Shown here one piece after another: positions 34,735 through 47,669 of a stretch of 62,755 nt of DNA. The DNA comes from Stenotrophomonas daejeonensis (GTDB lineage: Bacteria; Pseudomonadota; Gammaproteobacteria; Xanthomonadales; Xanthomonadaceae). The notes beneath the pieces are model-generated. The model worked only from the letters and a program-made list of their open reading frames with translations. It did not search any database and was not told the DNA's origin. The DNA lies in contig NZ_LDJP01000056.1 of the NCBI RefSeq assembly GCF_001431505.1, forward strand, positions 1 to 62,755, read 5' to 3'. Each line of letters begins with the position of its first letter. Within the stretch, counting starts at the first letter, position 1. A program made the position numbers and the translations under genes.

Positions 34735-34810
34735 GTAGGTCGGGGCTACGCCCCCGACGGTTTTGCGGTATCCGATCGGCAACGCCGTCGGGGGCGTAGC
34801 CCCGACCTAC
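34735..34810. repeat. GTAG palindrome doublet (GTCGGGG type)
   Basis: GTAGGTCGGGGCTACGCCCC at 34735 and the inverted GGGGCGTAGCCCCGACCTAC ending 34810 enclose a linker with GCGGTATCCGATCGGCAACG. It lies between the metK terminator and the thioesterase gene, starting 38 bases before that gene. Confidence 0.9.
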
Positions 34811-34847
34811 GCTAAAGTCGGCCGTACCCTCTCCTGCGCTCCCGCCC

Positions 34848-35357
34848 ATGTCCGCGCCCACGCCCCACCAGCTGTCGATGACCGTGCTGATGACGCCGGA
34901 AATGGCCAACTTCTCCGGCAAGGTGCATGGCGGCGCGGTGCTGCGCCTGCTCGACCAGGTCGCCTATGCCTGTGCCAGCCGCTATGCCGGCAGCTACGTG
35001 GTGACCCTGTCGGTGGACCAGGTGATGTTCCGCCAGCCCATCGCCGTGGGCGAGCTGGTCACCTTCCTGGCCTCGGTGAACTACACCGGCACCTCGTCGA
35101 TGGAAGTGGGCGTCAAGGTGGTGGCCGAGGACATCCTTCGGGGCAGCGTGCGCCACGCCAACAGCTGCTTCTTCACGATGGTGGCGGTGGACGGGGACGG
35201 CCGGCCGACGCCGGTGCCGTCACTGCAACCGCAGGACGGCGACGCGCGCCGCCGCCATGCCGCCGCGCAGATCCGCCGCCAGTTGCGGCAGGAAATGGAG
35301 CAGCGCCACCTGGAGCTGCTCGGGAGCCCCCCGGCCTCCGCCGCCGAACCCGGGTAG
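34848..35357 (+). CDS. YciA-like acyl-CoA thioesterase (hotdog fold)
   Basis: A 169-residue cytoplasmic hotdog-fold hydrolase cleaving acyl-CoA. The motif MTPEMANFSGKVHGGAVLRL with LLDQVAYACASRYAG is the active-site helix of the YciA/BFIT type, and VDQVMFRQPIAVGELVTF follows. The last ~40 residues form a charged helical tail. Its TAG stop (35355-35357) is the head of the next repeat, so the final residues AEPG may be repeat-influenced. Confidence 0.9.
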   Translation: MSAPTPHQLSMTVLMTPEMANFSGKVHGGAVLRLLDQVAYACASRYAGSYVVTLSVDQVMFRQPIAVGELVTFLASVNYTGTSSMEVGVKVVAEDILRGSVRHANSCFFTMVAVDGDGRPTPVPSLQPQDGDARRRHAAAQIRRQLRQEMEQRHLELLGSPPASAAEPG

Positions 35358-35405
35358 GCCGGGGCTACGCCCCCGGCGCTTCACGTATCCGGGGCAACGC
35401 CGGCA
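35354..35405. repeat. GTAG palindrome (GCCGGGG type) overlapping the thioesterase stop
   Basis: GTAGGCCGGGGCTACGCCCC (from 35354) is a single intact hairpin ending near 35377; a decayed CGGGGCAACGCCGGCAT remnant follows to about 35405. The GTAG carries the stop codon of the thioesterase gene. Confidence 0.8.
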
Positions 35406-35454
35406 TCGCCCGACCGGATGCAGGGGCCACCACGCTCCCGGCCCGCACGAGTCA

Positions 35455-38340
<2,886 letters not shown>

Positions 38341-38456
38341 CGCCCTGCCCCATCCGGCCTGTCGCCGTCAGCCGCCATTCTGCACCTGCCCCGTAACAGC
38401 AGCATCGGGGGCAGCCGCCGCATGCGGCAACGCGCGCCGGTGTCCGCGCCCGTGCC

Positions 38457-38945
38457 TTACTCCGCCAGTTCGACGCTGTCGAACGCCTCGCCGTGCTGCG
38501 GGTGGGCCTGCCACATCTGCCGCAGCGTCAGCCCGCGCACCGGGTCGACGAACTCAGGGGCGATGTCGGCCAGCGGCTTGAGCACGAAGGCGTGCTTCAG
38601 CTCCGGGCGCGGGATGCGCAGGTGCCCCGGCCCTTCCACCACCAGGTCGCCGTAATACACCACGTCGATGTCCAGCGTGCGGTCGGAAAAGCGCGGGCCG
38701 CTGCGGTCGCGGCCGTGGGCGTCCTCGACCGCGTGCAGCCAGCCGTCGAGCTCGGCCAGCGGCAGGTCGGTTTCCAGCATCACCGCGTTGTTGAGGAAAT
38801 CCGGGCCATCGAAGCCCACCGCCGGCGTGCGGTAGGCAGGAGAGGCGACGATCCGCCCGAAGCGCTCCTGCAGGACTTGCAGCGCCGAGCGCAGGTAATG
38901 GCGCGGGCGCAGGTTGCTGCCCAGGCTCAGGAGCACGGTGGTCAT
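38457..38945 (-). CDS. folK: 6-hydroxymethyl-7,8-dihydropterin pyrophosphokinase FolK
   Basis: FolK transfers pyrophosphate from ATP to hydroxymethyl-dihydropterin in folate synthesis. The 162-residue protein shows VLLSLGSNLRPRHYLRSAL, YRTPAVGFDGPDFLNNAV and the signature GRDRSGPRFSDRTLDIDVVY with IPRPELKHAFVLKPLADIAP. The start is ATG 38945. It lies 61 bases downstream of the phosphorelay genes on the same strand; no other folate gene is adjacent. Confidence 0.95.
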   Translation of the reverse strand: MTTVLLSLGSNLRPRHYLRSALQVLQERFGRIVASPAYRTPAVGFDGPDFLNNAVMLETDLPLAELDGWLHAVEDAHGRDRSGPRFSDRTLDIDVVYYGDLVVEGPGHLRIPRPELKHAFVLKPLADIAPEFVDPVRGLTLRQMWQAHPQHGEAFDSVELAE

Positions 38946-39006
38946 CGTTGTCTGGCGCGGGCGGCTTGCCGGGGGAAACGCCAATGATACGGCCGGCGGG
39001 CGGCGA

Positions 39007-40518
39007 TCACGCCGCCGCCAGCGCATCGGCCACCGCGCGCAGCACGCGCTGCATCTCCAGCGGCTTGGGCAGCACGTGCACCTGCAGGCCGGCCGGCGCC
39101 GGGCCATCGGCGAAGGCGGGGCCGTCGTCGGCCTCCAGCACGATAGCCGGGCCGGCGTAGCCCAGCCCCTGCATCTCCGCGAGCAGCTGCCCGGCCGACA
39201 GCAGCGGGATGCCGCCATCGACCAGCACCGCGTCCGGCAGGCCGGATTCCTGCACCAGCCTCAGCGCGGCGGCGCCATCCAGCGCCACGCTCGGGCGATA
39301 GCCCTGGCTGGACAGCGCGTCGCCCAGCAGCGACAGGCGCGTGGCCTCGTCGTCCACCACGAGGATGCGCTGGCCTTGGCCGGCCGGCAGCATCGCCACT
39401 TCATCGGCGGCGCCGTCGGCAGCGGCGGCCTGCAACGGCAGCAGCAGGTCGAAACAGCTGCCCTGCCCCGGCTGGCTGCGCACCACGATCTCGCCGCCCA
39501 GGCTCTCGACGATGCGCCGGCACGACACCAGCCCGAGCCCGGTGCCGCTGTCCTTGGTGGTGAAGAACGGGCTGAACAGGCGTTCCTGCGTGGCCCGGTC
39601 CATGCCGATGCCGTCGTCCTGCACGCGGATGCGCAGGCGTTCGCCGTCGGCGCGCTCGGCCAGCAATCGCAGCTGCCCGCCCTCGGGCATGGCCTGGATC
39701 GCGTTCAACGCGAGGTTTATCAGCACCTGCTGCAGCTCGGTGTAGTTGGCTTCCACCACCAGCCGCTCGTCGCCCGCCTCCAGTTGCAGCGCGACGTTGC
39801 GCGGCAGGCTGCCCTTGAGCAGCAGGCCCACCGCCTGGAACAGGCGCGGCAGGACGATGCGCTCGCTGGGCCGGCGCGAGCCGCGCACGAAGGACAGCAT
39901 CGACTCGACCATCTCGTGGCCGCGCCGCGCGCTTTCGGCCACCACGTCGGCCAGCCGCGTCACCTTCGGGTCGTCGCTGCGGTCGCGGATCAGGTCCGGC
40001 ACGATCAGCAGCGGCTGCAGGATGTTGCGCAGGTCGTGGCTGAGGCCGGCGGCGAGCAGCGCCAGGCTTTCCAGCCGCTGCGCGCGCATCAGCTCGTCGG
40101 CCACCCGCTGCCGCTCGTGCTCGCCGCGCGCCTCGCGCACCGCGCGCGCCACCGCCGAGGGCAGCCGCGCCGGCTGGTGCTTGATGATGTAGTCGTTGGC
40201 GCCCTCGCGCAGCGCCTGCACCGCGGTGTCCTCGCCCATCGTGCCGGAGACGAAGATGAAGGGCAGCTGCGGGTGCAGTTCGCGCAGGATGCGCAGCGCC
40301 TGGTAACCGGAAAAGCCGGGCATGCTCAGGTCGGACAGCACGATGTCCGGCACCTTCGCGGCCAGCGCGGCGCGCATCGCCGCCTCGTTGTCGACCCGCT
40401 CGAAGCCGGCTTGCAGGCCGGCCTCGAGCATCTGGTCGCACAGCAGTTCCGCATCCTCCGGTGAATCCTCCACCAGCAGGATGTGCAGGGGACCCAAGGG
40501 CGCTCCCTTGTTGGGCAT
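39007..40518 (-). CDS. Hybrid signalling protein: receiver - histidine kinase - receiver
   Basis: A 503-residue soluble hybrid. Receiver 1 (residues ~12-125) has ILLVEDSPEDAELL and the phosphoacceptor in IVLSDLSMPGFSG. The kinase has GLSHDLRNILQPL (His near 160), ALNAIQAMPEGGQL, DDGIGMD and GTGLGLVSCRRIVESL. Receiver 2 (~378-500) has ILVVDDEATRLSLL and AVLVDGGIPLLSA, but lacks the usual Thr/Ser after the fourth strand (AIVLEADDG). There is no membrane span. It follows the Rcp1-like regulator by six bases. Confidence 0.93.
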   Translation of the reverse strand: MPNKGAPLGPLHILLVEDSPEDAELLCDQMLEAGLQAGFERVDNEAAMRAALAAKVPDIVLSDLSMPGFSGYQALRILRELHPQLPFIFVSGTMGEDTAVQALREGANDYIIKHQPARLPSAVARAVREARGEHERQRVADELMRAQRLESLALLAAGLSHDLRNILQPLLIVPDLIRDRSDDPKVTRLADVVAESARRGHEMVESMLSFVRGSRRPSERIVLPRLFQAVGLLLKGSLPRNVALQLEAGDERLVVEANYTELQQVLINLALNAIQAMPEGGQLRLLAERADGERLRIRVQDDGIGMDRATQERLFSPFFTTKDSGTGLGLVSCRRIVESLGGEIVVRSQPGQGSCFDLLLPLQAAAADGAADEVAMLPAGQGQRILVVDDEATRLSLLGDALSSQGYRPSVALDGAAALRLVQESGLPDAVLVDGGIPLLSAGQLLAEMQGLGYAGPAIVLEADDGPAFADGPAPAGLQVHVLPKPLEMQRVLRAVADALAAA

Positions 40519-40524
40519 GGGGCC

Positions 40525-40965
40525 TTACTCCTGGTCCGGCGCTTGGTTGATGACCGCCCAGAAGGTACCGAGCGTCTTGACCGCGTTGAAGAACTGGTCG
40601 ATGTCCACCGGTTTGACCACGTAGGCGTTCACGCCCAGGTCCCAGCTGCGCGCCAGGTCGCTTTCCTCGCGCGAGGACGACAGGATCACCACCGGCAGGC
40701 GCTTGAGCTCCTCCTCGGCGCGGATCCGCTGCAGCACTTCTATGCCGTCCATGCGCGGCATCTTGATATCCAGCAGCAGCACCGCCGGCAGGCCTTCCCC
40801 GCGCTCGCTCCAGGCGCCGCGGCGCAGCAGGAAGTCCAGCGCCTCCACGCCATCCTCGACGTGCACGATGGGATTGGCCAAGCGGGCGTCGCGCAACGCG
40901 TCGATCGCCATCTCGGCATCGGCGGGGCTGTCTTCGGCCAGCAGGATGGTACGGAGCGGATTCAT
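40525..40965 (-). CDS. Rcp1-type single-domain response regulator
   Basis: A 146-residue stand-alone receiver with ILLAEDSPADAEMAIDAL, VLLLDIKMPRMDG, VVILSSSREESDLARSWDLG and AYVVKPVDIDQF. The insertion around DFLLRRGAWSERGEGLPA is typical of Rcp1-like regulators paired with phytochrome-style kinases. It has no output domain, so it probably carries phosphate between the upstream membrane kinase and the downstream hybrid protein. The ATG is at 40965, and the kinase gene stops 11 bases upstream. Confidence 0.94.
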   Translation of the reverse strand: MNPLRTILLAEDSPADAEMAIDALRDARLANPIVHVEDGVEALDFLLRRGAWSERGEGLPAVLLLDIKMPRMDGIEVLQRIRAEEELKRLPVVILSSSREESDLARSWDLGVNAYVVKPVDIDQFFNAVKTLGTFWAVINQAPDQE

Positions 40966-40976
40966 GCGGGTGGACC

Positions 40977-42785
40977 TCAATGGTGCGCGTCGGGCGCGGG
41001 CGGTGGCAGGGTGAAGTGGAAGGTGGCGCCCCGGTCCGGCGCGGCATCGGCCCAGATACGGCCGCCGTGGCGGGTGAGCACGCGGCGCACGCTGGCCAGG
41101 CCGATGCCGGTGCCCGGGTAGTCGCTGGCGCGGTGCAGGCGCTGGAACACGCCGAACAGCTTGCCGGCGTGCTGCATGTCGAAGCCGGCGCCGTTGTCGC
41201 GCACGCTGAACTGCTGGGTGCCGTCGGGCAGCTGCCGCGCGCTCACCTCGATGACCGCGTGTTCGCGGCAGGCGGTGTACTTGACCGCGTTGCCCAGCAG
41301 GTTCAGCCACAGCTGGCGCATCATGTTCTCGTCGGCCACCAGCACCGGCAGCGGCTCGATCTTCCATTCGACGTCGCGGACCTTGCCGTCCGCCCCGGCC
41401 TCGGCGCGCAGGTTGGAATCCAGCAGCGCGTGGGTGTCGGCGACCAGCGACTGCATGTCCACCGCCTGCAGGCGCATCGCCCCGCGCCCCAGCCGCGAAT
41501 ACACCAGCAGGTCGTCGATCAGCGAAGCCATGCGCTGCGCCGCCTCGCCGATCACCTGCAGGTAATGACGGGTCTTCTCGTCCGCGTCCTCGCCCAGGTG
41601 CCGGCCGAGCTTGTCGGAGAAGCCGGCCACGTGCCGCAGCGGTGCGCGCAGGTCGTGCGAGACCGAGTAGCTGAACGCCTCCAGTTCGCGGTTGACCTCG
41701 GCCATCTGCTCGACCTTGCCTTCCAGCTGCCGGTTCAGTTCCTCCACCCGCAGCTGCACGCGGCGCTGCAGGGTGACGTCGCTGACCGTCATCAGCACCA
41801 CTTCGTCGTCGCTGTCCGGCAGCGGCATGCGCCGGGCGTTGATCAGCATGGTGCGGGCCATGCCGTCGGCGCCGCGCTGTTCGTGCTCGTAGTCCCACAG
41901 CTCGCGCCCGCGCAGCAGCACGTCGGCCAGCCGCTGGCGGATGATGGCGTCGGCCCAGACGCCGTCGCCGATGGACTGCAGCGGCCGGCCGCTGACCTGG
42001 CGATCGTCGTCCATGCCGTACAGCTCGGAGAACGCGGTGTTGTGCAGGATGATGCGCAGCCCGCCGTCGAGCAGGACGATGGGCTCGCGCACCGTCTGCA
42101 GCACCGAGTTGGCGCGCGCGCTGGCGCGCAGGAAACGCTGCTCGGCGCGCGTGCGGCGGCCGATCTGGCGCTTCAGCAGCCACAGCACCAGCCCGAGCAG
42201 CAGCAGCTGCACCGCCAGCGTGCTCCAGGTCACCGTGGTCGCCAGCCGTTGCTGCTTGTGCGCGGCGGTCACCCGCCGCTGCAGCAGTTCGCTCTCGTGT
42301 TGCTGCAGCTCGGCCACGATGTCGCGGATCGGGTAGCTGAAGGTCATCTCCTCGATCATCTCGCGCTGGCGCTGCGGGTCCTGGCTGGCCGCGACCTGCC
42401 GGGCCACGTCCATGCGCCGCTCGAGCATGGCGCTGATGCGGCCGATCCGCAGCAGCTGGTCGGGGTTGTCGCTGAACAGCGCGGCCAGCCCGTCGAGCGT
42501 GGCCTTGATGCGCTCGGCGTGCTGCAGGCGCTGGCGCAGCGGCTCGGACTCGATGCCGCGCGACAGCGTCAGCGCCGCCGATTCCACGTCGCGGATGTCC
42601 GCCTGCAGCACGTACAGGCGCGCACTCACGGCCTGGGTGTGGGCCACCCAGTTGGCGGCGTTGACGCTGTCGCGCGACAGCCGCAGCAGCGTCAGCGAAG
42701 GCACCACGACGATCAGCAGCGCGGCCAGTCCCAGCCCTGCGAACCGCCAGCGATCCCAGCCTTCATCGGTGAATCGGGAAAACAT
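40977..42785 (-). CDS. Membrane histidine kinase with CHASE3 and PAS domains
   Basis: A 602-residue kinase. The first membrane helix (residues ~15-33) and a second near 185-205 flank a CHASE3-like sensor containing VNAANWVAHTQAVSARLYVL. A PAS domain follows (VLQTVREPIVLLDGGLRIIL, ELYGMDDDRQVSGRPLQSI), then a coiled linker. The kinase core has FSYSVSHDLRAPLRHVAGF (His near 377), LWLNLLGNAVKYTACREH, DNGAGFDM and GTGIGLASVRRVL, the phytochrome-style subgroup. GGAG precedes the ATG at 42785. It heads a three-gene phosphorelay operon. Confidence 0.93.
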   Translation of the reverse strand: MFSRFTDEGWDRWRFAGLGLAALLIVVVPSLTLLRLSRDSVNAANWVAHTQAVSARLYVLQADIRDVESAALTLSRGIESEPLRQRLQHAERIKATLDGLAALFSDNPDQLLRIGRISAMLERRMDVARQVAASQDPQRQREMIEEMTFSYPIRDIVAELQQHESELLQRRVTAAHKQQRLATTVTWSTLAVQLLLLGLVLWLLKRQIGRRTRAEQRFLRASARANSVLQTVREPIVLLDGGLRIILHNTAFSELYGMDDDRQVSGRPLQSIGDGVWADAIIRQRLADVLLRGRELWDYEHEQRGADGMARTMLINARRMPLPDSDDEVVLMTVSDVTLQRRVQLRVEELNRQLEGKVEQMAEVNRELEAFSYSVSHDLRAPLRHVAGFSDKLGRHLGEDADEKTRHYLQVIGEAAQRMASLIDDLLVYSRLGRGAMRLQAVDMQSLVADTHALLDSNLRAEAGADGKVRDVEWKIEPLPVLVADENMMRQLWLNLLGNAVKYTACREHAVIEVSARQLPDGTQQFSVRDNGAGFDMQHAGKLFGVFQRLHRASDYPGTGIGLASVRRVLTRHGGRIWADAAPDRGATFHFTLPPPAPDAHH

Positions 42786-42905
42786 CCTTTCTCCTTGTCG
42801 CGCGGGGTGCGCCGCAACCACCGCGCCGGCACCGTCCACAACGCCGCAAGCATTGCATGCCGCCCGCTGGAAGTGAACGCGACGCGGTTCAGGCTACCGG
42901 CCGCG

Positions 42906-43817
<912 letters not shown>

Positions 43818-43945
43818 CCGCCACTCCGCTCGTCGTTGGAAACAGCCGCCACCGTAGCGCCGTGGCCGGCGCGTTTCACCTGGTCATGGCCGGCGCGCCG
43901 GACTGCGTCCGCGGTTTGCCGCCGCGGCTGCCTCGTGCCAACGGG

Positions 43946-44015
43946 GTAGATGCGGGGCTTGCCCCGCATGAAGCCTTCCCGGTGAAGCCCCGTGCCGGGC
44001 AGGCCCGGCACCTAC
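43946..44015. repeat. GTAG palindrome doublet (GCGGGG / GCCGGGC type)
   Basis: GTAGATGCGGGGCTTGCCCC begins at 43946 and the right arm CCGGGCAGGCCCGGCACCTAC ends at 44015, joined by AGCCTTCCCGGTGAAGCCC. It fills much of the 220-base spacer between prc and the dehydrogenase gene. Confidence 0.87.
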
Positions 44016-44037
44016 GGGTTGGCCGTGCTGCCGGCGC

Positions 44038-46212
44038 TCAATCGGCCCAACGGCCGGGGCCGCTGGACTGCGGCAGCACCTGCGCCGACAGCGGGCGGTC
44101 GTTCTCCAGCAGGTTCACCGCATCGGACAGGATCGATGCCGACTCCTTCAGCAGCGGATCCGGGCGCTTCTCGGCGGCCTTCTCGCGCGCGGCGTCCTTG
44201 ACGATGTCGCGCTCGTTGCCGGTCAGGCCGTCGTCGCTGCCGTCGTCGGCCAGCGGGTCCAGCGGCAGGCCCAGTTCCTTGCGGATTTCCTGGCGCTGCT
44301 TGCGCTGGGCATCCTGGCGCTCGCGCTCGGTGCGGCGCTCGGCCTCGTTGAGCGAGATGTACTTCTTCGCTGCTTCGGAGCGGAACTGCTCGACGTCTTC
44401 CTGCCACCACTGGAACTCGCGGTCGTCCTGGATGCGCCCGGCATGGCGCGTTTCCAGCTGCGGCAGGATCGGCGCGAAATTGCCGTACCGGGTGTGCGGC
44501 ACCGCGGCGATACGGGTCCACGGCAGCGCGTTGTCGTAGGTGCTCTCGCCGTACTCGCTGGCATCGACGCTGGCCGGGAACGCCAGGTCGGGCACCACGC
44601 CCTTGTGCTGGGTGGAGGAGCCGCTGACGCGGAAGAACTGGGCGATGGTCAGCTTGACCTGGCCGAAGCGCTCCTTCTCGCTGGCCGGCCAGCGGTCCAG
44701 CGGCACCACGTTCTGCACGGTACCCTTGCCGAAGCTGGTCTCGCCGATGACCAGGCCGCGGCCGTAGTCCTGGATGGCGCCGGCGAAGATTTCCGAGGCC
44801 GAGGCCGAGCCGCGGTTGATCAGCACCGCCAGCGGGCCGTCCCACGCCACCGCCGGGTTGCGGTCGCTGTTGACGGTGACGCGGCCGCCGGATTCGCGCA
44901 CCTGCACCACCGGGCCCTGCTCGATGAACAGGCCGGTCAGCTCGATCGCCTCGTCCAGCGAGCCGCCACCGTTGTTGCGCAGGTCCAGCACCACGCCGTC
45001 GAGCTTGTCGGCCTTGAACCCGGCCAGCAGCCTGGCCACGTCGCGGGTGGCCGAGGCGTAGTCGGTGGCGTTGCGGCGGCGGCCTTCGAAGTCCTGGTAG
45101 AAGGTGGGCAGCTTGACGATGCCGATGCGGCGCTCGGGCGCATCGCCACTGCCGGGAATCGTCATCGTCTCGCCCTTGGCGGCCTGCTCGGCCAGCCGCA
45201 CCTTCTGCCGGGTCAGCGTGACCATGCGGTGCTTGCCGTCTAGGCCTTCGGCGGCGGGGATGTATTCCAGCCGCACCTGGGTGTCCTTGGCGCCGCGGAT
45301 CTTGGCCACCACGTCGTCGATGCGCCAGCCGATCACGTCCTCGACCGTGCCGGACCTGCCCTGGCCGACGCCGACGATGCGGTCGCCCGGCTGCAGCGTG
45401 CCGTCCACCGAGGCCGGGCCGCCGGCGATGATCTCGCGGATCACCACCACGTCGTCCTGGCGCTGCAGCTGCGCGCCGATGCCCTCCAGCGACAGCGACA
45501 TGGCCTGGTTGAAGTTCTCGGCGGTGCGCGGGGTGAAGTAGTCGGTGTGCGGGTCGACGGCGCGCGTGTAGGCGTTGAGGTAGATGGAGAACACGTCCTC
45601 GTTCTTCCACTCGTTGATGCCCTTGAGCAGCGTGGCGTAGCGCTTGTCCAGGGTCTTGCGGATGTCCGCGGCCGGCTTGCCGGCCAGCTTCAGCCGCAGC
45701 CAGTCGTTCTTGACCGACTTGCGCCACAGCTCGTCCAGCTCGGCGCCGCTCGCCCACGGCACGTCCTTGCGGTCGTAGTCGAAGCGCTCGTCGAGGGTGA
45801 AGTCCGGTTCCTGCTTGAGCAGGCCGCGCGCATAGGCCACGCGCTCGGTCACGCGCTGGCGGTACACCGCGAACACCTGGAAGGCCGGCTCCAGCTCGCC
45901 GCTGCGGATTGCAGCACCGGTCTGCTCGGCCAGCGGCGCGAAGTGCTCGATGTCGTCGGCGGTGAAGAACTGCTTGCCGCCGTCCAGCGCCTTCAGGTAG
46001 CGGTCGAACACGTCCTGCGAGGTGGCCGCGTCCAGCGCGCGCGGGCGGTAGGCATAGCGGCTGTCGGACAACAGCCCGTACACCAGCCGGGACGTGGTGG
46101 CCTGGTCGACCGTGGCCGCGGACGGCAGCGCCGGGGCGTCGGCGCGCGCCAGCAGCGCGGCCGGCAGGGTCAACGCGAAGGCCAGCAGGAAAGCGGGAAC
46201 TCGATGGTTCAT
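44038..46212 (-). CDS. prc: Tail-specific carboxy-terminal protease Prc
   Basis: Prc is a periplasmic S41 protease that trims or degrades envelope proteins, including lipoproteins and peptidoglycan enzymes. The 724-residue precursor has a signal peptide (VPAFLLAFALTLPAALLARA). A PDZ domain lies around residues 250-335 (LSLEGIGAQLQ, GGPASVDGTLQPGDRIVGV). The catalytic Ser sits in INRGSASASEIFAGAIQDYG (near 468) and the Lys in GETSFGKGTVQ (near 494). A charged helical C-terminus follows. The ATG at 46212 is preferred to a TTG one codon upstream. Spacer 46213-46645 holds only palindromes. Confidence 0.95.
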   Translation of the reverse strand: MNHRVPAFLLAFALTLPAALLARADAPALPSAATVDQATTSRLVYGLLSDSRYAYRPRALDAATSQDVFDRYLKALDGGKQFFTADDIEHFAPLAEQTGAAIRSGELEPAFQVFAVYRQRVTERVAYARGLLKQEPDFTLDERFDYDRKDVPWASGAELDELWRKSVKNDWLRLKLAGKPAADIRKTLDKRYATLLKGINEWKNEDVFSIYLNAYTRAVDPHTDYFTPRTAENFNQAMSLSLEGIGAQLQRQDDVVVIREIIAGGPASVDGTLQPGDRIVGVGQGRSGTVEDVIGWRIDDVVAKIRGAKDTQVRLEYIPAAEGLDGKHRMVTLTRQKVRLAEQAAKGETMTIPGSGDAPERRIGIVKLPTFYQDFEGRRRNATDYASATRDVARLLAGFKADKLDGVVLDLRNNGGGSLDEAIELTGLFIEQGPVVQVRESGGRVTVNSDRNPAVAWDGPLAVLINRGSASASEIFAGAIQDYGRGLVIGETSFGKGTVQNVVPLDRWPASEKERFGQVKLTIAQFFRVSGSSTQHKGVVPDLAFPASVDASEYGESTYDNALPWTRIAAVPHTRYGNFAPILPQLETRHAGRIQDDREFQWWQEDVEQFRSEAAKKYISLNEAERRTERERQDAQRKQRQEIRKELGLPLDPLADDGSDDGLTGNERDIVKDAAREKAAEKRPDPLLKESASILSDAVNLLENDRPLSAQVLPQSSGPGRWAD

Positions 46213-46402
46213 CAACGTACTCGTGGCACCGTGCTATGGGGGGAGACTGCAGCCGGATGGGACAGCAGGACAGTGCCGGAAGTTTCGGTGCTTGTCATCC
46301 GGCCCGATGCGCAGGCTAGCGGGCCGGCTGTAGCGGAATGTGAATGGCCTTTCCCGCGATGCGCCGGCAGCACACGCACACCCGGTGGTGCATGGACATT
46401 CG

Positions 46403-46427
46403 GTAGCGCCCGACCGTTGGTCGGGCG
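46403..46427. repeat. Single GTAG palindrome (CCGACCGTTGGTCGG type)
   Basis: GTAGCGCCCGACCGTTGGTC followed by GGGCG forms one GCCCGACC/GGTCGGGC hairpin, the same family as 7510. It is the first of three palindromic units in the 433-base spacer between prc and lipA. Confidence 0.82.
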
Positions 46428-46456
46428 GCGGCGCAGCGCGCCGGGCGGTTGGCGTC

Positions 46457-46521
46457 GCAGGTCGGAGTTACATCCCCGACCCACGGCATGGCAGGGCGTC
46501 GGGGGTGTAACCCCGACCTAC
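46457..46521. repeat. GTAG palindrome doublet (GTCGGGG type), left end decayed
   Basis: GCAGGTCGGAGTTACATCCC at 46457 has lost its GTAG, while the mirrored right arm ends GTAACCCCGACCTAC at 46521. Confidence 0.82.
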
Positions 46522-46601
46522 GGTTGAAGCTTTCCGGCGGATGTCGACCATTCGGCGGTTACGCTCGGACGCCCGTCTCGGGCATCGGCTTGCGTAATGG
46601 C

Positions 46602-46628
46602 GTAGGTCGGGGTTACACCCCCCGACGC
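46602..46628. repeat. Single GTAG palindrome (GTCGGGG type) before the lipA stop
   Basis: GTAGGTCGGGGTTACACCCC then CCGACG is an intact single hairpin whose right edge lies about 17 bases downstream (in the lipA direction) of the lipA stop. It could serve as the lipA terminator. Confidence 0.82.
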
Positions 46629-46645
46629 CTCGCAGGGCCAGCACA

Positions 46646-47653
46646 TCAACCAATACCGGCGCCGGCGGCCTGGCGGTCGGCGTGGTAGGACGAGCGCACC
46701 ATCGGCCCGGAGGCGACATGGCTGAAGCCCAGCTCGTAGCCGTACACCTCCAGCTCCTTGTATTCGTCCGGCGTCCAGTAGCGCAGCACCGGGTGGTGGT
46801 GCGGGGTGGGCTGCAGGTACTGGCCGATGGTGACCATCTCCACGTCGTGCGCGCGCAGGTCGCGCAGGGTGGCCTTGATCTGTTCGAAGGTTTCGCCGAG
46901 GCCGAGCATGATGCCGCTCTTGGTCGGGATCGTCGGGTGCTGCGCCTTGAAGTTCTTCAGCAGGGTCAGCGACCACTGGTAGTCCGCGCCGGGGCGCACG
47001 TTGCGGTACAGGTCCGGCACCGTCTCGATGTTGTGGTTGAACACGTCCGGCGGGTTGACCGCGAGGATCTCCAGCGCGCGCTCCATGCGGCCCTTGCCGC
47101 GGAAATCCGGGGTCAGGATTTCGATTTTGGTGCCGGGGCTGAACTCGCGGATGGCGCTGATGCAATCGACGAAATGGCCGGCGCCGCCATCGCGCAGGTC
47201 GTCGCGGTCGACGCTGGTGACCACCACGTACCTCAGGCCCATGTCCTTGACCGTCTGCGCCAGGTGCAGCGGCTCGGCCGCGTCCGGCGGCTTGGGCCGG
47301 CCGTGGGCGACGTCGCAGAACGAGCAGCGGCGGGTGCAGACCTCGCCGAGGATCATGAAGGTGGCGGTGCCGTGGCCGAAGCACTCGTGGATGTTCGGGC
47401 AGCTGGCCTCCTCGCACACCGTCACCAGCCGGTTCTCGCGCAGCTTGGCCTTGAGCTGCTGCACGGCGTTGCCGGAGGGGATGCGCACGCGGATCCACGA
47501 CGGCTTGCGCAGCACCGGGGCGTCGGCGAACTGCACCGGCGAGCGGCCGATCTTGTCGCCACCGATCTGCTTGACCCCGGTCTGCAATGGCGCAGGCGGC
47601 ACGTCGTCCTGCAGGACCTGCAGGGGGATGGAGCGGCTGGTGGATTCAGTCAT
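46646..47653 (-). CDS. lipA: Lipoyl synthase LipA
   Basis: LipA is a radical-SAM enzyme inserting two sulfurs into protein-bound octanoyl groups. The 335-residue protein carries the auxiliary cluster cysteines [12 protein letters not shown] (near 79-90) and the radical-SAM motif CTRRCSFC (near 104-111). It also has [27 protein letters not shown] and the C-terminal [14 protein letters not shown]. lipB is just upstream (16-base gap), so octanoyl transfer and sulfur insertion are co-expressed. Confidence 0.97.
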   Translation of the reverse strand: MTESTSRSIPLQVLQDDVPPAPLQTGVKQIGGDKIGRSPVQFADAPVLRKPSWIRVRIPSGNAVQQLKAKLRENRLVTVCEEASCPNIHECFGHGTATFMILGEVCTRRCSFCDVAHGRPKPPDAAEPLHLAQTVKDMGLRYVVVTSVDRDDLRDGGAGHFVDCISAIREFSPGTKIEILTPDFRGKGRMERALEILAVNPPDVFNHNIETVPDLYRNVRPGADYQWSLTLLKNFKAQHPTIPTKSGIMLGLGETFEQIKATLRDLRAHDVEMVTIGQYLQPTPHHHPVLRYWTPDEYKELEVYGYELGFSHVASGPMVRSSYHADRQAAGAGIG

Positions 47654-47669
47654 GGCGTTACCGGCGGCC

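Noticed and set aside
39007..40518. Degenerate second receiver lacking its phosphoacceptor Asp in the hybrid protein
   Set aside because: The Asp is present in AVLVDGGIP and the acidic pair in VVDDE; only the usual Thr/Ser position is altered, so loss of phosphorylation is not supported.
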